From contig NZ_FNTQ01000001.1 of NCBI RefSeq assembly GCF_900105755.1, positions 9,238,001 to 9,302,000 of the forward strand: a stretch of DNA of 64,000 bases, written 5' to 3'. Positions within the stretch are counted from its first letter, which is position 1. Each line of letters opens with the position of its first letter. The stretch is from Streptomyces sp. Ag109_O5-10 (lineage in GTDB: Bacteria > Actinomycetota > Actinomycetes > Streptomycetales > Streptomycetaceae). This document shows, piece after piece, positions 27,641-36,824 of the stretch. The position numbers and the translations under genes were made by a program. A model generated the notes under the pieces. That model was given only the letters and a program-made list of their open reading frames with translations, searched no databases and had not been told where the DNA came from.

Positions 27641-29118
27641 GGTGGCTCCTCCTGCGGGGCGCGGTGGGCGTCGAGCAGTTCCGCCGGGATCATGCCGAGC
27701 TGGCTGCGCGGCAGCGTCAGCAGGACGTCCCAGGCCCGGTCCAGGGAGTCGTCCAGCGTCCGGTTCTCGTCCGTGGCCTGGGCGAGGAACCGCTGCCGGA
27801 AAGCGTCCTCCAGGTCCAGGTGGCGCAGGTCGACCGGGCTGAGCGCGGGCCGGCCGATCAGGTCGGCGAGTTCCCGCACCTGCCGGGCCCGGGCCAGCGC
27901 GGCAAGCAGCTGCGCTGCCACGTCCGGATGGTCGGCCCGGGTCCGTCCTGTTCCGGCGCCGTGCCGCATCAGCCGGGACAGCGAGGCCAGCGGGTCGACG
28001 GGCGGGTACACACCGGCCGCGTGCACCTCGGCGGAGAGCACGATCTGGCCCTCCGTGATGTATCCGGTCAGGTCGGGGACGGGGTGGGTGATGTCGCCCG
28101 CCGGCATGGTGAGCACCGGCAGGACGGTCACCGATCCTGGGCGGCCCCTGATCCGGCCGCAGCGCTCGTAGAGGGAGGCGAGGTCGCTGTAGAGGTAGCC
28201 CGGGTAGGCCCGGCGGGCCGGGATCTCGCCCCGCGCGGCCGACACCTCGCGCAGCGCCTCGGCGTAGGCCGTCATGTCCGTCATCACCACCAGGACGTGC
28301 CGGCCCTCGGTGAACGCCAGGGATTCGGCGACCGTCAGGGCGAGCCGTGGGGTCAGCAGCCGCTCGATGACCGGGTCGTCGGCGGTGTTGAGGAGCAGGA
28401 CCAGTTCCCGGGCGGCCGAGCGTTCCGCGAGTCCGGCGCGGACGAACGCGGCGTCGGCGTGAGTGAGGCCCATGCCGGCGAAGACCACGGCGAACGCCTC
28501 GCCGCCGCAGGTCGCCTGGGCCGCGATCTGCACCGCCAGTTCAAGGTGCGGCAGTCCGGCCGCGGAGAACACCGGGAGCTTCTGGCCGCGTACCAGGGTG
28601 GTGAGGACGTCCACGGCACTCACGCCGGTCAGCACCGGCTCGTTCGGCGGCTCCCGGCGCACCGGGTTGATCGGTGCGCCGCCCACCGCCGCCCGGGTCG
28701 CGCCCAGCACCGGCGGCCCGCCGTCGGCCGGTTCGCCCCGCCCGTTGCACACCCGGCCCAGCCACCCGGGGCCGACAGGGATGTGCAGGGGAGAGCCGGA
28801 GAAGGCGACGCGGGTGCCGCCTCGGTCCATTCCGGCGGTGTCTTCCAGGACCTGGACCACGGCGAGGTCCCGGTCCACCTCCAGCACCAGACCGTGCCGT
28901 CGTTCACCCGAGTCGAGGGTGATCGTGGCGGACTCGTCCCAGCCGACCCCGCGTACCCCCGCCAGGACCACCAGCGGGCCACGCAGCTCCCGCACGCCGG
29001 TGTACTCGATGTCCACGGAGCTCACGGGGACCGCGGAGTCCACGCGGGCCTCGCGGCCCACGGGGACGGCGGGGTCCACGGGGGCCCCGGAGCCCGCCCG
29101 GTCCGCAGGCCCGCTCAT
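27637..29118 (-). CDS. A/V-type ATPase subunit B (non-catalytic)
   Basis: A 493-aa nucleotide-binding-fold subunit that alternates with A in the head. It lacks a Walker A P-loop, as expected for B. Family segments: PINPVRREPPNEPVLTGVSAVDVLTTLVRGQKLPVFSAAGLPH, FAGMGLTHADAAFVRAGL, VVMTDMTAYAEALREVSAARGEIPARRAYPGYLYSDLASLYERCGR and THPVPDLTGYITEGQIVLS. About 30 extra residues rich in Pro/Val/Asp sit at the N-terminus before the barrel starts at VSSVDIEYTGVREL. It overlaps A and D by 4 bases each. Confidence 0.95.
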   Translation of the reverse strand: MSGPADRAGSGAPVDPAVPVGREARVDSAVPVSSVDIEYTGVRELRGPLVVLAGVRGVGWDESATITLDSGERRHGLVLEVDRDLAVVQVLEDTAGMDRGGTRVAFSGSPLHIPVGPGWLGRVCNGRGEPADGGPPVLGATRAAVGGAPINPVRREPPNEPVLTGVSAVDVLTTLVRGQKLPVFSAAGLPHLELAVQIAAQATCGGEAFAVVFAGMGLTHADAAFVRAGLAERSAARELVLLLNTADDPVIERLLTPRLALTVAESLAFTEGRHVLVVMTDMTAYAEALREVSAARGEIPARRAYPGYLYSDLASLYERCGRIRGRPGSVTVLPVLTMPAGDITHPVPDLTGYITEGQIVLSAEVHAAGVYPPVDPLASLSRLMRHGAGTGRTRADHPDVAAQLLAALARARQVRELADLIGRPALSPVDLRHLDLEDAFRQRFLAQATDENRTLDDSLDRAWDVLLTLPRSQLGMIPAELLDAHRAPQEEPP

Positions 29119-30836
29119 GCCGCTGCCTCCGCCAGCCTGGCCAGCACCGTGTCGCGGGCGGCCGCCACCGGCACGGTTTCTTCCGGTCCGGCGTCCTCGC
29201 GGACACGCAGCAACGGGGTGAAGTCAACCGCCTCCACGGCGTCCGCGGCGGTCCCGGAGTCCACGAGTTCCAGGCAGCGGTCGACCACCGCCAGTGTGTC
29301 CGCGACCAGGGCTGCCGTCTTCCCGGGCGTGCTGTAGGCGTCTGCCGGGGACAGCGCGCTCTGCTGGATCACGGCCTCGCGCAGCAGCCGCCCGGCGAGC
29401 ACGCTGATCCGCTCGCGCGGGGGCAGGGCCGTGATGCCGACGAGTTCGACCAGGTCGGCGAGCCGGTCCGCCTCGGCGAGCAGTCGCGCCACCCGGGCCC
29501 GTCGGCCCGCCCAGTCCGGGTCCCCGCCCCGCGCGTGGGCGGTGGCCAGGGTGGAGGCGTCCCGGGAGAAGGAGTCCGTCCAGGAGACGGCCGGGTAGTG
29601 GCGGGCGTAGGCGAGGTCGCGGTCCAGGCTCCACAGGCACCGTACGAACCGTTCGGTGTGGGCGGTGACCGGCTCGGTGCGGTCACCGCCCGGCGGGGAG
29701 ACGGCGCCGAGCACGGTGACCGAGCCGGTGGCGCCGCCGAGCGTGCGCACGGCGGCGGCCCGTTCGTAGAACGCCGCCAGTTGTGAGGCGAGCCCGGCCG
29801 GATAGCCCTCCTCGGCTGGGAGTTCACCCATCCGCGAGGCGAACTCCCGCAGCGCCTCGGCCCAGCGGGACGTCGAGTCGGCGATGACGACGACGTCGAG
29901 GCCCATGTCGCGGAAGTACTCGGCGACCGTGGCCCCCGTGTGCACACTCGCCTCGCGGGCCATCATCGGCATGTTGGAGGTGTTCGCGATCGTCACCGTG
30001 CGCTCCGACAGCCGGCCCCCGTTGCGCGGGTCGGTCAGCTCCGCCAGCTCCTCGATGACGTCGGCCATCTCGTTGCCGCGCTCTCCGCAGCCGACGTAGA
30101 CGATGACGTCGGCGTCGCACCACTTGGCGATCTGCTGGAGCAGCATGGTCTTGCCGGTGCCGAATCCGCCGGGGACGGCGACGGTGCTGCCCCGGGCCAC
30201 CGGGAAGAGCAGGTCGACGGCGCGCTGCCCGGTGTGCAGCGGCAGCTCGGCGGGCAGCCGCTCCGCCACCGGGCGTGGTCTGCGTACCGGCCAGGTCTGC
30301 GCCATGCGCACTTCGTGCCCGTCCACCGCGGCGAGCACGGCGTCGACGGCGTACTCGCCGGCACCGGCGAGGGCGCTCACCGTGCCCGAAAGGCCGGGCG
30401 GGACGAGCAGTCGCAGGGGCACGACCGCGCCGATCTCGCCGAGGACGTCACCGGCCGAGACCCGGGAGCCCTCGACCGACCTTGGCGTGTACGGCCAGGT
30501 GCGCCCGTCCGGCGTGCCGCCCGGTCCGCCGGTGCGCAGCAGGTCGCCCGCGCCGGCCAGCGGACGCAGCAGGCCGTCGAAGACACCTCCGAGCAGCCCG
30601 GGGCCCAGCCGTACCGCCAGCGGGTGGCCCTGTGGTTCGGCGGGGTGCCCGGGAGCCAGGCCGCCCGTGTACTCGTACGCCTGGACGGTGGCCGTGTCCT
30701 CCTGGACGGCGACCACTTCGCCCGGCAGCCGGGCGGTTCCCAGCAGCACCAGGTCGTGCATGGCCACTGAGGCCGGGCACGCGATCTCCACCAGAGGCCC
30801 GGCGACCCGCAGGACATGTGCGGACGTGGCGGTCAT
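29115..30836 (-). CDS. A/V-type ATPase subunit A (catalytic)
   Basis: A 573-aa catalytic subunit. The Walker A motif GGFGTGKTMLLQQ has its Lys at residue 229; the usual form is GPFGSGKT. Also seen: the non-homologous region around RTWPYTPRSVEGSRVSAGDVLG, YVGCGERGNEMADVIEELAELTD, PMMAREASVHTGATVAEYFRDMG, and ADSTSRWAEALREFASRMGELPAEEGYPAGLASQLAAFYERA. The complete catalytic set suggests a working enzyme, able to hydrolyse or make ATP. Starts by ATGA overlap with subunit E. Confidence 0.95.
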   Translation of the reverse strand: MTATSAHVLRVAGPLVEIACPASVAMHDLVLLGTARLPGEVVAVQEDTATVQAYEYTGGLAPGHPAEPQGHPLAVRLGPGLLGGVFDGLLRPLAGAGDLLRTGGPGGTPDGRTWPYTPRSVEGSRVSAGDVLGEIGAVVPLRLLVPPGLSGTVSALAGAGEYAVDAVLAAVDGHEVRMAQTWPVRRPRPVAERLPAELPLHTGQRAVDLLFPVARGSTVAVPGGFGTGKTMLLQQIAKWCDADVIVYVGCGERGNEMADVIEELAELTDPRNGGRLSERTVTIANTSNMPMMAREASVHTGATVAEYFRDMGLDVVVIADSTSRWAEALREFASRMGELPAEEGYPAGLASQLAAFYERAAAVRTLGGATGSVTVLGAVSPPGGDRTEPVTAHTERFVRCLWSLDRDLAYARHYPAVSWTDSFSRDASTLATAHARGGDPDWAGRRARVARLLAEADRLADLVELVGITALPPRERISVLAGRLLREAVIQQSALSPADAYSTPGKTAALVADTLAVVDRCLELVDSGTAADAVEAVDFTPLLRVREDAGPEETVPVAAARDTVLARLAEAAA

Positions 30837-31459
30837 GGCTCGCCCCAGAGACTCTCGATCCGGACGCCCAGGCGTTCCAGAGCACGGTCGGCGAGGGCGT
30901 CCGCGGAGAGGTCGAGGTGGCGTCCGGGTACATCGGCGGTGACTCCGCCACCCGGTACCGCCGTGATCCGCGCGTCCGCGCCGAGCAGCGCCCTGGCTGC
31001 CCGGGCGAGACGGTCGTCCGGGATCGGGGCTTCGGTCGCCGCTCGCTGTGCGCCGGAGCGGGCCGCAGCCCCGAGGTCCGCGGCGGCGCCGGCCGCCGGT
31101 ACCCGCCCCGGCCGGTCCGTATCCCCGCGTCCACCAGGCGATACGGCACCCTCGGCCAGCACGCGCCGGACCCCGGCCCGCACCCCGGCCCGCAGGTCCG
31201 CGTAGACCTCCGCACGGGCCGCCAGTTCCCGGCTCCAGGCGTCCTCGGCGGCACGCACCCGCTCCCGGGCGGCTGCGGCGCGTCCGTCACCGGCGCCCAG
31301 CTCCCGTGCCTCGGCGAGCACCCGCTCGGCGTCGGCGCGCGCGGCACGCAGGGTCTGTGCCGCATCCGCACGCGCCCTCTCCACGGCGGCCTCGGCTTCG
31401 GCCCGGGCCGCACGGAGCAGTTCGGCGCGCACCGGGTCCAGCTCGTCCACTGCCGTCAT
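30833..31459 (-). CDS. A/V-type ATPase subunit E (peripheral stalk)
   Basis: A 208-aa protein: a long Ala/Arg/Glu-rich helix at residues 10-95 (ELLRAARAEAEAAVERARADA and on), then a compact C-terminal domain ending GGGVTADVPGRHLDLSADALADRALERLGVRIESLWGEP, the normal subunit E end that caps the head. The ATG at 31457-31459 overlaps the F stop. A glycine/proline insertion (GAVSPGGRGDTDRPGRV) in the middle is less usual. Confidence 0.82.
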   Translation of the reverse strand: MTAVDELDPVRAELLRAARAEAEAAVERARADAAQTLRAARADAERVLAEARELGAGDGRAAAARERVRAAEDAWSRELAARAEVYADLRAGVRAGVRRVLAEGAVSPGGRGDTDRPGRVPAAGAAADLGAAARSGAQRAATEAPIPDDRLARAARALLGADARITAVPGGGVTADVPGRHLDLSADALADRALERLGVRIESLWGEP

Positions 31460-31689
31460 CGGGGCATCACCACCGTCAGCGGCCCGGTCAGGCCCGGCTC
31501 CAGTCCCGTGGCCCCGGCGCCGAGGGTCTCGGCGGCCGACGCGGTCAGGATCACCAGGGCGACGGTGCCGGGGAGGTCCCGCCACGCCCGGCGGACGGCA
31601 TCCGGATCCTCCGCGACCAGCACCTCCACCCCGGCCAGGGCCAGCCCGCCCACGCTGGTCCGGGCCCCGATGGCGGCCACCGTCCCCAT
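31456..31689 (-). CDS. A/V-type ATPase subunit F (short)
   Basis: A 77-aa protein. N-terminus TVAAIGARTSVGGLALAGVEV fits the subunit F pattern (IG...GFxLAGV), and LVILTASAAETLG fits the following strand. Typical F subunits are about 100 aa, so this one is short, lacking most of the C-terminal helix that enters the head. The ATG at 31687-31689, 7 bases after GGAAAGG, is preferred; a GTG two codons upstream would overlap the K stop. Confidence 0.75.
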   Translation of the reverse strand: MGTVAAIGARTSVGGLALAGVEVLVAEDPDAVRRAWRDLPGTVALVILTASAAETLGAGATGLEPGLTGPLTVVMPR

Positions 31690-31691
31690 GG

Positions 31692-32108
31692 TCACGCCTT
31701 TCCGATCAACAGGATCGCGACCACCAGCCCGTACACCGCGATGCCCTCCGCCAGACCAACGATCACCATGGCCCGGCCGAACATCTCCGGGCGCTCGCTC
31801 AGCGCGGCAAGCGCGGCGGCCCCCGTGTAGGCGACGGCGATGGCGGCGCCGATCGAGGCGCCCGCCACCGCGATGGCCGCCCCGATCAGGGCGGAGCCGT
31901 TGACACCGCCACCCCCGGCCGCACCCTGCGCGGAGGCTTGTGCCGGGCCCGAGAGCGCCGTGGCCAGGACAGCACACGCGCCCGCCAGCAGAGCCAGGTT
32001 CGTCGCCAGGAGCCAGCGGAACGCGTGTCTGGTCCGGCGCCGCCGCAGCAGCCGTACGGCACCGAGCACCGCCGCCAGGACCGGCAGCACGATCAGCCAG
32101 GCGAGCAT
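31692..32108 (-). CDS. A/V-type ATPase subunit K (rotor ring)
   Basis: A 138-aa membrane protein. One N-terminal helix (LAWLIVLPVLAAVLGAVRLL), a basic stretch, another helix near 32-52, then the ring hairpin: SALIGAAIAVAGASIGAAIAVAYTGAAAL and MFGRAMVIVGLAEGIAVYGLVVAILL. Glu121 in GLAEGIAVYG is the ion-carrying carboxylate. The polar residues that coordinate sodium in Enterococcus-type rings are not evident in helix 1, so proton coupling is more likely; that is inference. It lies 4 bases after the subunit I start-side neighbour. Confidence 0.88.
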   Translation of the reverse strand: MLAWLIVLPVLAAVLGAVRLLRRRRTRHAFRWLLATNLALLAGACAVLATALSGPAQASAQGAAGGGGVNGSALIGAAIAVAGASIGAAIAVAYTGAAALAALSERPEMFGRAMVIVGLAEGIAVYGLVVAILLIGKA

Positions 32109-32112
32109 GTGA

Positions 32113-33531
32113 TCACCTTCGTAGGAGCGCGTCGGCGGGTTCCGCCGGGGGAACGTGCCAGGGACGGAACGGACGGCCCTCCGTCTCGAAGAGCCGGGAG
32201 AAGATCTCGTAGAACTCCAGCCGCAGGGCCTGGACCCCGGCCACCAGTGCCTCCAGGCCGAAAGTGAGTGCCGTCCCGACGGCGAACAGCAGGGCGGCAC
32301 CCGCCCACCAGGCAGGACCGCGTGCCGCCAGGCCCGCGGTGCCGCGCCACACCAGGTCGGCGAGCGCGGCGTGGGTGAGCCCGAAGGCCGCGAGCCGGGC
32401 GAAGGACAGGGTGTTGGTCCCGGCGCGTACGACGACGTCGAAGAGCCGTACCCCCGTCTCCGCGAGCCCCGCGCCGCCACCCGCGGTGGCCCGGTACAGC
32501 CCCAGCGCCACCAGCGCCAGTCCGGCGCACGCGAGCCCGGCTCCGGCCACGGCGGCCGGCGCCACGTGCAGGACCAGCGCCGCGGCCGCCGAGGCGAGCC
32601 CCAGGTAGAACAGCAGCCCGGCCACGCCGGACGCCGCGTACAGCCCCGACGCCCAGCCGCCCTCCCGCACCCGGTTCACCGCGCCCGCGGCATGCGCGAG
32701 GGCCAGCAGCCCGGCCCCGCACACCACCGCCGCCGCCAGCAGCCGGGCGGGGCTCTGGAGCGGCGCCAGCCACAGCACCGGCAGCAGGCCGGTCGGCCCG
32801 AAGAACTCGCCGTAGGCGGCGCCCGCGAGCATCGCGGCCAGCCCAGCGCCGGCGAGGAAGGGCCAGAGGCGGTGCAGCGGGGCGAGCCGCCGGGGCCGAC
32901 CGAGGCGCAGGGCCAGCGCGCCGAGGACCAGCAGGGCCCCTTGCCCGACGTCGCCGAACATGATCCCGAACATCGCGATGTACGCGAGGCCCGCCGGCCA
33001 TGACGGGTCGAGGTCCGCGTACGACGGTGTGCCGTACGTCGTCACCAGAGGCGTGAAGGAGACCTCCCCGGTGGTGCGCAGCAGCGTCGGCGGATCGGTG
33101 CCGCGCGGAGACGGCAGCGGCAGCAGGGCGCCGCCCGCCGCCGCGAGCCGCTCGGCGACCCGGGGCACCTCGGCCGCCGGGCACCACCCCGCGAGCGCCG
33201 ACACCTCGCCCTGCCGCACGGCGCCCTGCGAACGTGCCTCCAGTTCGGCCTCCCCGGCCAGCAGGCCCGTCTCCCGCCGTTCCTCGAGCAGGTCCAGGTC
33301 GGGTGCGGCGACGGCAAGGGCGGCGGCCCCGCCCACGTTCTCCGGGCCGCCGTGGCCCGCCAGCCGCCGCAGCCGCAGTGCCGCGGGGCCCGGGGCCGTC
33401 TCCTCGACGCAGTCCAGCTCCACACAGCCCGCTTCGGCGATCCGCACCAGCGCCTCCCGCACCGCCGCGCGCGGCACGACCACCGCCACGCGGCACATCC
33501 GGACCGGTGTCATCCCCTCAGGCCAGGGCAT
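32113..33531 (-). CDS. A/V-type ATPase subunit I (membrane stator)
   Basis: A 472-aa protein, short for this family (usually 600 or more), mainly in the cytoplasmic half. N-terminal soluble part to about residue 185, then IAMFGIMFGDVGQGALLVLGA, the conserved first membrane motif, and seven or eight helices. TNTLSFARLAAFGLTHAAL carries the conserved Arg that faces the ring carboxylate. The ATG at 33529-33531 follows GGGGAGGCG and overlaps subunit C by 14 bases; an ATG at 33513 is the alternative. Confidence 0.88.
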   Translation of the reverse strand: MPWPEGMTPVRMCRVAVVVPRAAVREALVRIAEAGCVELDCVEETAPGPAALRLRRLAGHGGPENVGGAAALAVAAPDLDLLEERRETGLLAGEAELEARSQGAVRQGEVSALAGWCPAAEVPRVAERLAAAGGALLPLPSPRGTDPPTLLRTTGEVSFTPLVTTYGTPSYADLDPSWPAGLAYIAMFGIMFGDVGQGALLVLGALALRLGRPRRLAPLHRLWPFLAGAGLAAMLAGAAYGEFFGPTGLLPVLWLAPLQSPARLLAAAVVCGAGLLALAHAAGAVNRVREGGWASGLYAASGVAGLLFYLGLASAAAALVLHVAPAAVAGAGLACAGLALVALGLYRATAGGGAGLAETGVRLFDVVVRAGTNTLSFARLAAFGLTHAALADLVWRGTAGLAARGPAWWAGAALLFAVGTALTFGLEALVAGVQALRLEFYEIFSRLFETEGRPFRPWHVPPAEPADALLRR

Positions 33532-34450
33532 CGAACGCCTCCCCGAGCCGCCCGCCCCGGGCCGCCGACTCCAGGGCCGCGCGCACCCGCCAGGCGTCGA
33601 CGGACAGCACGGCGACCGCGCCGATGACCACGCCGGGTCCGGGCCGGCTGTCGCGCAGCAGAGCGGCCCCCTCATCCCGCACCGCGCGCCACCAGCGGGC
33701 CTCCGCGCGCCACAGTCCCTCCGGCTCCTCGACACCGGCCAGCAGCCGCCGGGCCGGCGCCGGAAGGCCGTCGCGGAACTCCTGGTACGAGGCGGCGTCC
33801 GGCGCCCGTCCCCCGAGCAGCCTGGCCGCGTCCCGCCGCACCGGTCCCGGCAGGGAACGGCCGTACACGAACAGTTCACGCGCCGTCAGCAGGGCCGCGC
33901 GTGCGACGGCCCACTCCCGCGCCTGCGGCACAGTGAGGGCGGTGCGCCGCGCGGCGGCCATCCGCATGCCCGTGACCAGCGCCCACGGCGTGTCGCCGCC
34001 CGGATCGCCCCACGGGGACGCGGCGAGAGCGGCGCGCAGTTCCGCCGGAGTCGCCGCCTGGTCAAGGCGCCGCCAGGCGGTCTCCAGCGCTCCGAGCCGG
34101 TACGGCGACCCCGGGGCGTCCGTGCCGCGACCGGCCGACGGGGACAGCCGGGCGACCACGTTGGCGACCTCGAACCCCGAGACGAGCGGCACGAGCAGCC
34201 GGGCCCCACCTCGCGGCAGCCAGCCCGCCAGCACCCTCAGATGCCACAACAGCGTCGCGGACACCGCGCGTTGCGCCTCGGGCAGCCCGGCCGCCTCGCG
34301 CGCGTACTTGACGTACGGCGTCCCGCCCAGCCGCCGCAGCGCCTCGTCGAGCGACGGGCACGCCGCGATCTCCCGCGCCCCGGCAGCACCCGGACACCGG
34401 ACGGTCAGGGCTCGCGCCCGGACCGCACCGGCCACCCACCCGGCGCTCAC
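33518..34450 (-). CDS. A/V-type ATPase subunit C (AC39-like)
   Basis: A 310-aa helical protein in the position and size of the subunit C/d funnel that joins the central stalk to the ring. Segments such as ALRRLGGTPYVKYAREAAGL, HLRVLAGWLPRGGARLLVPLVSGFEVANVVARL (the usual P..xxFExxN pattern) and SPYRLGALETAWRRLDQAATPAELRAALAASPWG fit the family. It overlaps the stalk gene upstream by 4 bases. Confidence 0.82.
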   Translation of the reverse strand: MSAGWVAGAVRARALTVRCPGAAGAREIAACPSLDEALRRLGGTPYVKYAREAAGLPEAQRAVSATLLWHLRVLAGWLPRGGARLLVPLVSGFEVANVVARLSPSAGRGTDAPGSPYRLGALETAWRRLDQAATPAELRAALAASPWGDPGGDTPWALVTGMRMAAARRTALTVPQAREWAVARAALLTARELFVYGRSLPGPVRRDAARLLGGRAPDAASYQEFRDGLPAPARRLLAGVEEPEGLWRAEARWWRAVRDEGAALLRDSRPGPGVVIGAVAVLSVDAWRVRAALESAARGGRLGEAFDALA

Positions 34451-34884
34451 GGCGCCGCGCCCGTCCCGGCTGTCGGCCGCAGTGCCAGCGCCACCGCGTC
34501 CTCCACCAAGGACGGCAGCCCCGCCCGACCGCGCTCGCGGACCGCGTCGGCGGCCCGGCCACCGGCGGCGCGTACGGCTTCCGCCTCCCGCACCGCCTCC
34601 CGCACGACGGGTTCGGCAGCCTGGCGACGAACCCCGGGAGCCTGCTCCCGGGCGGCCGCCACGATGTCCGCGGCTTTTCGCCCGGCGTCCCGGCGGATCG
34701 TCTCTGCAGCCTCCTCACCGGCTGCCCTGATCCGGGCAGCCTCCTGCTGGACGGCCGTCAGCCGGGCCAGGGCCGGTGCCAGTTCCGCGGCGCGTTCCGC
34801 CGCCCGGTCGGGGGGCACTCCCGTGACGGCCGCCCCCGGTGTCCCGGTCGGACGGAACCGCTCCAGGAAATCCCGCAGGCTCAT
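34447..34884 (-). CDS. A/V-type ATPase stalk subunit (G/H-like)
   Basis: First gene of the operon, 145 aa, nearly all helix. A long Ala/Glu/Arg heptad-like run (LARLTAVQQEAARIRAAGEEAAETIRRDAGRKAADIVAAAREQA) matches peripheral-stalk G/H subunits that pair with E. The C-terminal end LPSLVEDAVALALRP is a short cap. The call depends on context, since such coiled coils carry little family signal. Confidence 0.72.
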   Translation of the reverse strand: MSLRDFLERFRPTGTPGAAVTGVPPDRAAERAAELAPALARLTAVQQEAARIRAAGEEAAETIRRDAGRKAADIVAAAREQAPGVRRQAAEPVVREAVREAEAVRAAGGRAADAVRERGRAGLPSLVEDAVALALRPTAGTGAAP

Positions 34885-34973
34885 GTCCCAGCCTCCCTGC
34901 CGGTCGCTGCTCCTCCAGTGTCACCATCCGCGCCCGCACCCGCACCGGATAGGGCCGTCACGCCGTTCCATCG

Positions 34974-34987
34974 GGGCCGTTCGGCAC
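34974..34987 (+). promoter_or_regulatory. DosR/OsdR-like site between A/V-ATPase operon and CBS-BON gene
   Basis: GGGCCGTTCGGCAC differs in three bases from the site before the Rv1733c-like gene, GGGCCGAACGGCAC, two of them in the spacer. It lies 90 bp before the ATPase operon start and 71 bp before the divergent CBS-BON start. Confidence 0.4.
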
Positions 34988-35057
34988 TGGACGGCCGACA
35001 GCGGAACGGAAGACTGGAACGAAACGGTAGGCAACCCGACGGACTCCGGAGGCGACC

Positions 35058-35903
35058 GTGAACGAGCACGAGAACTTCTCCACGGGGACCGAGGCACGCC
35101 GGTCCATGCCGTCCCGGCCCTGGAGGGCCAGCGAAGGCAACCGCCAGGACACGCTGGTGCGCTATCTGGGCGCCGTGGTCACCGCAGCGGCCGAACACGC
35201 CAGGCCGGAGAAACAGCCGCCGCCTGCCCCGGTGGACGCGCCCCGCGAACCGGCGACCGGCTCCGGCACGCCGTTGGTGCGGGACGTGATGGAGGTGCCC
35301 GCCGCCTGGCTGCGAGACGACCTGCCGTACCGGGAGATCGCCCGGCAGCTCGCACGCGAGCACGTCGGTGCGCTGCCGGTCGTGGACGCGGAAGACCGCG
35401 TGGTGGGTGTCGTCTCCGAGTCGGACCTGCTGGCCAAGGTGGCCGTCGAGGCTTCCGGCCACCGTCCCGGGCCGGTCGGCAGGCTGCGGGGACGGCGGCT
35501 GCTCGACAAGGCCCAGGGCGAGACGGCCGCCGACCTGATGACCAGTCCCGCGATCACCGTGCTGCCCGGTGCCACCGTCGCGGAGGCCGCCTGGCTCGCC
35601 GCGCTGTCGCGGCTGAAGCGGATCCCGGTGACCGACCACGAGGGCCGACTGGTCGGCGCCGTCGGCCGCGACGCGCTGCTGCGGACCTTGATCAGGGACG
35701 ACGCCGGGATCCAGGCCGAGGTCGAGGACCGGATCCGCACCGTCTGCGCCCCGGGCGACCGCACGACCGTCCAGGTGACCGTGCACGACGGCATCGTGGA
35801 ACTGACGGGGCAGCTCCCGGCGGCGACCGGAGACCGGCTGGTGGCCGAGACCGAGGGGATAGCCGACGTGGTCGAGGTGAAGAACCTCCTCACCGTCGAC
35901 TGA
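35058..35903 (+). CDS. CBS-pair plus BON domain protein
   Basis: A 281-aa protein with an extra 70-residue N-terminal segment (DTLVRYLGAVVTAAAEHA), then CBS1 (HVGALPVVDAEDRVVGVVSESDLL), CBS2 (LKRIPVTDHEGRLVGAVGRDALL) and BON (VQVTVHDGIVELTGQLPAATGDRL). It starts with GTG after GGAGGCGACC. A USP gene follows 21 bp later, so the pair is one operon. It is divergent from the A/V-ATPase operon and may share its control region. Confidence 0.87.
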   Translation: MNEHENFSTGTEARRSMPSRPWRASEGNRQDTLVRYLGAVVTAAAEHARPEKQPPPAPVDAPREPATGSGTPLVRDVMEVPAAWLRDDLPYREIARQLAREHVGALPVVDAEDRVVGVVSESDLLAKVAVEASGHRPGPVGRLRGRRLLDKAQGETAADLMTSPAITVLPGATVAEAAWLAALSRLKRIPVTDHEGRLVGAVGRDALLRTLIRDDAGIQAEVEDRIRTVCAPGDRTTVQVTVHDGIVELTGQLPAATGDRLVAETEGIADVVEVKNLLTVD

Positions 35904-35924
35904 CCTCCCCGGACGGCGGACACC

Positions 35925-36824
35925 ATGACCGGAAACGTCACCGCAGGTGTCGACGGCTCGCCCGAGAGCCGCGCCGCCGCCGACTGGGCGGCCCATGAGG
36001 CGAGGCTGCGCACCCTGCCACTGAAGATCCTCCACGTGTGTGAGCCGGTGCCCGGAGACCGAGCACCGCGGTCTGGCGCGGAGAGCGAGCGAGACCGGTA
36101 CGAATGGGATCCCGCCGAGGCCGCGGCGGGACTCCGTCTGCGCCACCCCGGCGTGGAGGTGTGCACCGATCGGGTCACCGGCGACCCGGCCACCGCTCTT
36201 GCCGAGGCGGCGGACGCGGCGGAACTGCTGGCGCTGGGCTCACGCGGCCTCGGCGGCCTCGGCGGATTCCTCGTCGGTTCGGTCAGCCTGTACGTCGTCG
36301 CCCACGCCGCCCGCCCGGTGGTGCTGGTCAGGGCAGAGGGGCAAGCCGCCGGGGACCACCTGACGGCTCCCGCCGGCGGCCCGTCCGCCACGGCGCCCTC
36401 CAGGCCCGTCGTCGTCGGCCTGGACACCCGCGACCCGGACGCGACGCTCCTGGAGTTCGCCTTCGACGCCGCCGCACGCCGGGGCGCGGTCCTGAGGGTC
36501 GTGCACGGCTGGACCGAGCCACCCGGCGACTTCCGCCGCTTCCACGGCGTGGAGCTGCATGCCGCGCTCGCGCGACAGCAGGCGACCGCCCTGACGGACG
36601 CGCTGCACCCCTGGCGGCGGAAGTTCCCGAGTGTCGACGTGATCGAGGCAAGTCGCTGCGGCAGTGCGGCGCAGGTCCTCGTCAACGCCTCCCGCGACGC
36701 CTCGCTGACCGTTGTGGGCCGTCGGATCCGCACCAGCCCCGTCGGTACCCGCATCGGTCATGTCACCCACGCCGTTCTGCACCATGTGGTCGCACCCGTC
36801 GCCGTGGTGGCGCACGGCGGCTGA
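35925..36824 (+). CDS. Tandem universal stress protein
   Basis: A 299-aa protein with two UspA domains. Domain 1 (VTAGVDGSPESRAAADWAAHEA) ends with the canonical ATP-binding motif GSRGLGGLGGFLVGSVSLYV. Domain 2 (PVVVGLDTRDPDATLLEFAFDAA) ends GRRIRTSPVGTRIGHVTHAVL, lacking the full motif. It follows the CBS-BON gene with a 21-bp gap. It is the fourth intact tandem USP of the window, and all four keep different binding-site combinations. Confidence 0.9.
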   Translation: MTGNVTAGVDGSPESRAAADWAAHEARLRTLPLKILHVCEPVPGDRAPRSGAESERDRYEWDPAEAAAGLRLRHPGVEVCTDRVTGDPATALAEAADAAELLALGSRGLGGLGGFLVGSVSLYVVAHAARPVVLVRAEGQAAGDHLTAPAGGPSATAPSRPVVVGLDTRDPDATLLEFAFDAAARRGAVLRVVHGWTEPPGDFRRFHGVELHAALARQQATALTDALHPWRRKFPSVDVIEASRCGSAAQVLVNASRDASLTVVGRRIRTSPVGTRIGHVTHAVLHHVVAPVAVVAHGG

